From positions 126,001-190,000 of the forward strand of contig RPFO01001284.1 of the NCBI GenBank assembly GCA_009746045.1: 64,000 nucleotides of DNA, given 5' to 3'. How positions within the stretch are numbered: the first letter of the stretch is position 1; the number at the start of each line of letters is the position of its first letter. The notes below the pieces were generated by a model that was given only the letters and a program-made list of their open reading frames with translations, did no database searches and was not told the DNA's origin. Below are positions 51,572 through 64,000 of the stretch, piece after piece. Made by a program: the position numbers and the translations under genes. Source of the stretch: Mesostigma viride. Its lineage: Eukaryota; Streptophyta; Mesostigmatophyceae; Mesostigmatales; Mesostigmataceae.

Positions 51572-53331
51572 GTGACTTTTTCTTCCCTAATGATGGTACG
51601 AATGAACCAGGACAAAGTCAAAGGTGGTCTCTAGTCATCTTGCTCGTCCTGAACTCGCTTCTAACCGCCATAATTTGTATGATAAAGGTGAAATAACCTG
51701 AATTCCATGCGCGTGAGCTAGAACTCGTACAGAATTCTGACAACTGCGAGTTTATCCCATCCGTAACTAAGAAGGAATTCCCTGCGTCAATCATGGTGCT
51801 CCTTTTACAACTTGGCTGCCGTAAACCGAAGTTATGTGGCAATGTGGCTAGTGCGCCATGCTCCGACAAACGGACCGGGCATGCCTGGTCCGACGCTACC
51901 ATCGCGCAAGCAACTGCTAGGTTGGCATGCGCAGAATCTGCATTTTTTGCAGCTGGCTGTCCCTATCCCTTGTCCCTTCTTCGTGGGAAAAACTCTTCCT
52001 GCCATGGCTCGACAGAGGCCAAGTCCTTCAGGTGCAAGTTTAGTAGTTGGCCCCTGGTTGGCGTACTTTGCATTTCTCCGGTCGTAAGATATAGGTTCGT
52101 TGCAATTCAAAACGTGGTCTTACGGTGACACGCAACCACTACGTGACGCGTGGTGCCCAGATGATCCAAGTGCCACGGTAGTAGTAGTTGTGTGGGTGGT
52201 TCCGCTTACGGCACTGTAGATAGCAGCTGATGGGTAGTAGTAGTTGTTGTTGCCCACGCCGCACATGGGCAGCAGAGATGCCACGGTAGTAACTTAGCAG
52301 GAATCTGGGCAACTGCGCATCAGTCAGATACATGCGCGTACTATCCCTACACAACAACAACAACAACAACAACAACAACTGTATCCCTACAGTAGGACTC
52401 AGGACCGGCACGGGAATAAACTCAACTCAACTCAAACATTAGAGGATCTGATCTCATGGCCTGCTCATGGTGTTATTTGGGCGAGCCGTTGTAAACGCCA
52501 ACTGCCAAGAGCCTGTGGCAACGAGTAACGACAACACGCACGTTTGCGTCACCAGGAGGGGGGGGATAACGAGGCGCAATTGTCGTAAGGCATCGTATTA
52601 TTTGTTCCTTCCAAGGTGGACGGGACAGGAGACAACAGGCATGCCGAGCGAAGGACAACAGGCAGCGGCTGCCGAAGGTAAATGCTGCGCAACCAGCACA
52701 CTTGCCCCTTGGGGTCACCGTTCTGTGGAATGGTGCATCGCATGACTGCATAGTTAATTGTATTAAATGAGGCGCGTAAGGCGATTTCGAGCATACATTG
52801 AGGGTAAATGTGTGATGCCACGTTTGAAAAACCCACGGCCTAGATTGTTTGTAGTGACATTTAAAGGGTTCTGATTTGATTTGCAGATTTCTACCCTCGG
52901 TCATCGCATCATTGCAGCGCAGCCCATCTCATGACCCATCTCATGACTCGCAGGAATAGTCGAAGAGCTTCATGGATCTCGTGGGGTATTAAGTTCTAGC
53001 ATTACGGCATACCCATATATCGGCATACTATTTGCTTGATCCCAGCACGACGTAACTCCATGGCATGCCCCAAAGGTTGCGGCATTGCAAGCCGATAGCC
53101 CCACCATGTTCGGCAGGGCTTTCACGCACCAGGCATTCCACTCCTCATTTCTCTTCACGTAATGCAGATATTAATTTCAGTGTTACAATCACCTTACCAC
53201 ATTCTACCGTCTCCCTTCATGGCGTGAATGTTCATCTATCGTAGTTGGATGAGTTGCAAGCATGGTTATACTTTGTGTTATAGCTGACTCGTTTTGTCGA
53301 TCCGTTGTCATGGCCTGCGCGACGCAAGTGC
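51572..53331. promoter_or_regulatory. Intergenic region between two divergent genes
   Basis: The coiled-coil gene leaves to the left from 51571 and the C2 gene starts to the right near 53332, so this interval should hold both promoters. I see no clear TATA or initiator. An ACA run (52348-52378) and repeated GTAGTAGT/ACTACTAC words (52180-52240) are the only low-complexity elements. An upstream exon of the C2 gene could also lie here. Confidence 0.45.
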
Positions 53332-62597
<9,266 letters not shown>

Positions 62598-62871
62598 GTT
62601 AGTGCCACTCCGCAGAGCAATGATGGCTGTTGCTGTGGGTAGCATTTCTAGTGAGTGGCGCTGTGGTGGTGGCAGTATTGCCAGCGCAAGAGGGGCCCAC
62701 CAGGGGATGCACACTGGATGCCACCCCGTGACCCCGAGGTTGATGCTGGCGTTATCTTGGGGGTGTACATGCATACAAAGGAACCACAGCAGCTTGATGG
62801 AACCTGAACCTGAGTACTGCTTGAACGTGAGCACTGCCTGGGCCTGGACCCTGGTCCTGAATGTGAGCATG

Positions 62872-62940
62872 AACGTAAACGTAAATGTAAACGTGAGCGT
62901 GAGCGTGAGCGTGAACGTGAACGTGAACATGACTATCAAC
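62872..62940. repeat. GTGAAC/GTGAGC hexamer run
   Basis: AACGTAAACGTAAATGTAAACGTGAGCGTGAGC-type hexamers repeat about eleven times in intron 7. Confidence 0.85.
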
Positions 62941-63376
62941 TTGATGCCACCCACAGCTAGCCTTAATGTGAACTTGATAGTGAACTTAAAACAGTGTGGG
63001 TAGGAGATTTGGGTGGGTAGGTGGGGGGATGGGAGCTCGGAAGCACCTACAAAGCACACGAAGTTGTTTTTGGTCAATTATTTCCAACTTGGGCCTCCAG
63101 CATGGTCCCCACATCTATCGAGTGTGCTTCTTGTGAAAGGGAAATGTAGGAAAGGTGGGTGTTGTGCAGGAAACTCAGTGGCATGGCAGTTTGGGAGATC
63201 TAGGGATAGTAATGAGGAAGCCACGCATTGGAGATAACTGTTTTTTGTCATTTATATTCTTTTCTATACTAGTGTTAGAATCAATGCAATGCTTTAAGAG
63301 TTCATCATGCCAGAATGACCTTTGCAAAAAATATAGGCGCATCCTGGGAAAGGCTTTGGGGCACCAAACTAGATAC

Positions 63377-64000
63377 TCGATGTTTTTGTGAGGGATACCA
63401 TGCTCGATGTTGTTGTGGGGGATACCATGCTCGATGTTGTTGTGGGGGATATCATACTCGATGTTGTTGTGGGGGATACCATGCTCGATGTTGTTGTGGG
63501 GGATACCATGCTCGGTGTTGTTGTGGGGGATACCATGCTCGATGTTGTTGTGGGGGATACCATGCTCGATGTTTTTGTGGGGGATACCATGCTCGATGTT
63601 TTTGTGGGGGATACCATGCTCGATGTTGTTGTGGGGGATACCATGCTCGGTGTTGTTGTGGGGGATACCATGCTCGGTGTTGTTGTGGGGGATACCATGC
63701 TCGATGTTGTTGTGGGGGATACCATGCTCGGTGTTGTTGTGGGGGATACCATGCTCGATGTTGTTGTGGGGGATACCATGCTCGGTGTTGTTGTGGGGGA
63801 TACCATGCTCGATGTTGTTGTGGGGGATACCATGCTCGGTGTTTTTGTGGGGGATACCATGCTCGATGTTTTTGTGGGGGATACCATGCTCGATGTTGTT
63901 GTGGGGGATACCATGCTCGATGTTGTTGTGGGGGATACCATGCTCGGTGTTGTTGTGGGGGATACCATGCTCGATGTTTTTGTGGGGGATACCATGCTCG
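63377..64000. repeat. 27-bp minisatellite, about 23 copies, runs off the window
   Basis: GGGGATACCATGCTCGATGT then TGTTGTG repeats every 27 bp from about 63377 to the last base. Units vary at two positions (GATG/GGTG and TTG/TTT). On the minus strand every unit reads as nine residues (MVSPTTTSS and variants) with no stop, so a mucin-like frame is open across the whole array. Confidence 0.95.

Overview
The window is nuclear DNA of a eukaryote. It has spliced genes with GT-AG introns, an LTR retrotransposon, several LINE copies, a DIRS-type tyrosine-recombinase element, TTAA- and TA-flanked DNA transposons, and very long trinucleotide tracts. The mix of mobile elements, GC-rich codons and repeat-filled introns fits a unicellular green alga (chlorophyte or prasinophyte) best. 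That is an inference from style; no ribosomal or organellar marker is present. Most of the window is transposon in transposon. Three host-like loci stand out, all supported by splice sites and reading frame.

Layout. 1-1699: no recognisable gene. 1700-10207: a full LTR retrotransposon with identical 469-bp LTRs and 5-bp target duplications. Its order is Gag, integrase, protease, copia-type reverse transcriptase, RNase H, so the integrase lies before the protease. 11150-13564: a decayed DIRS-like element on the minus strand. 13586-20517: a DNA transposon with long inverted ends, arrays of a GGTGGGAC motif, an HTH-type DNA-binding exon, and an end swollen by about 0.9 kb of CCA/CAA repeats. 20842-26481: one or two minus-strand host-like genes. 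One exon carries 26-residue tandem repeats and is interrupted by a 2361-bp element (22038-24398) built of eight 76-80 bp palindromes alternating with seven 240-244 bp cassettes in mixed orientation. Removing the insert and one copy of its 5-bp duplication restores one continuous frame.

28190-41050: a graveyard of LINE pieces (EN, RT, ORF1, and a C-terminal zinc-knuckle/nuclease-like module), cut up by a GTAT-flanked element, a foldback element and a 1.35-kb element whose second copy at 57154 is flanked by TTAA. 43085-44821: another TTAA-flanked element. 45764-47761: a low-complexity minus-strand coding exon. 49402-51571: a two-exon minus-strand gene for a coiled-coil protein. 53332-62597 and beyond: a plus-strand C2-domain gene with seven exons whose phases all agree. 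Its introns hold 31-, 49- and 27-bp tandem repeats, a TA-flanked transposon next to a TAG tract, and the second TTAA element.

How parts work together: the retrotransposon and LINE proteins would act only on their own copies, and most are frame-broken. The C2 protein keeps the aspartates expected for calcium-dependent membrane binding. The coiled-coil gene and the C2 gene are divergent and share the 51572-53331 interval.
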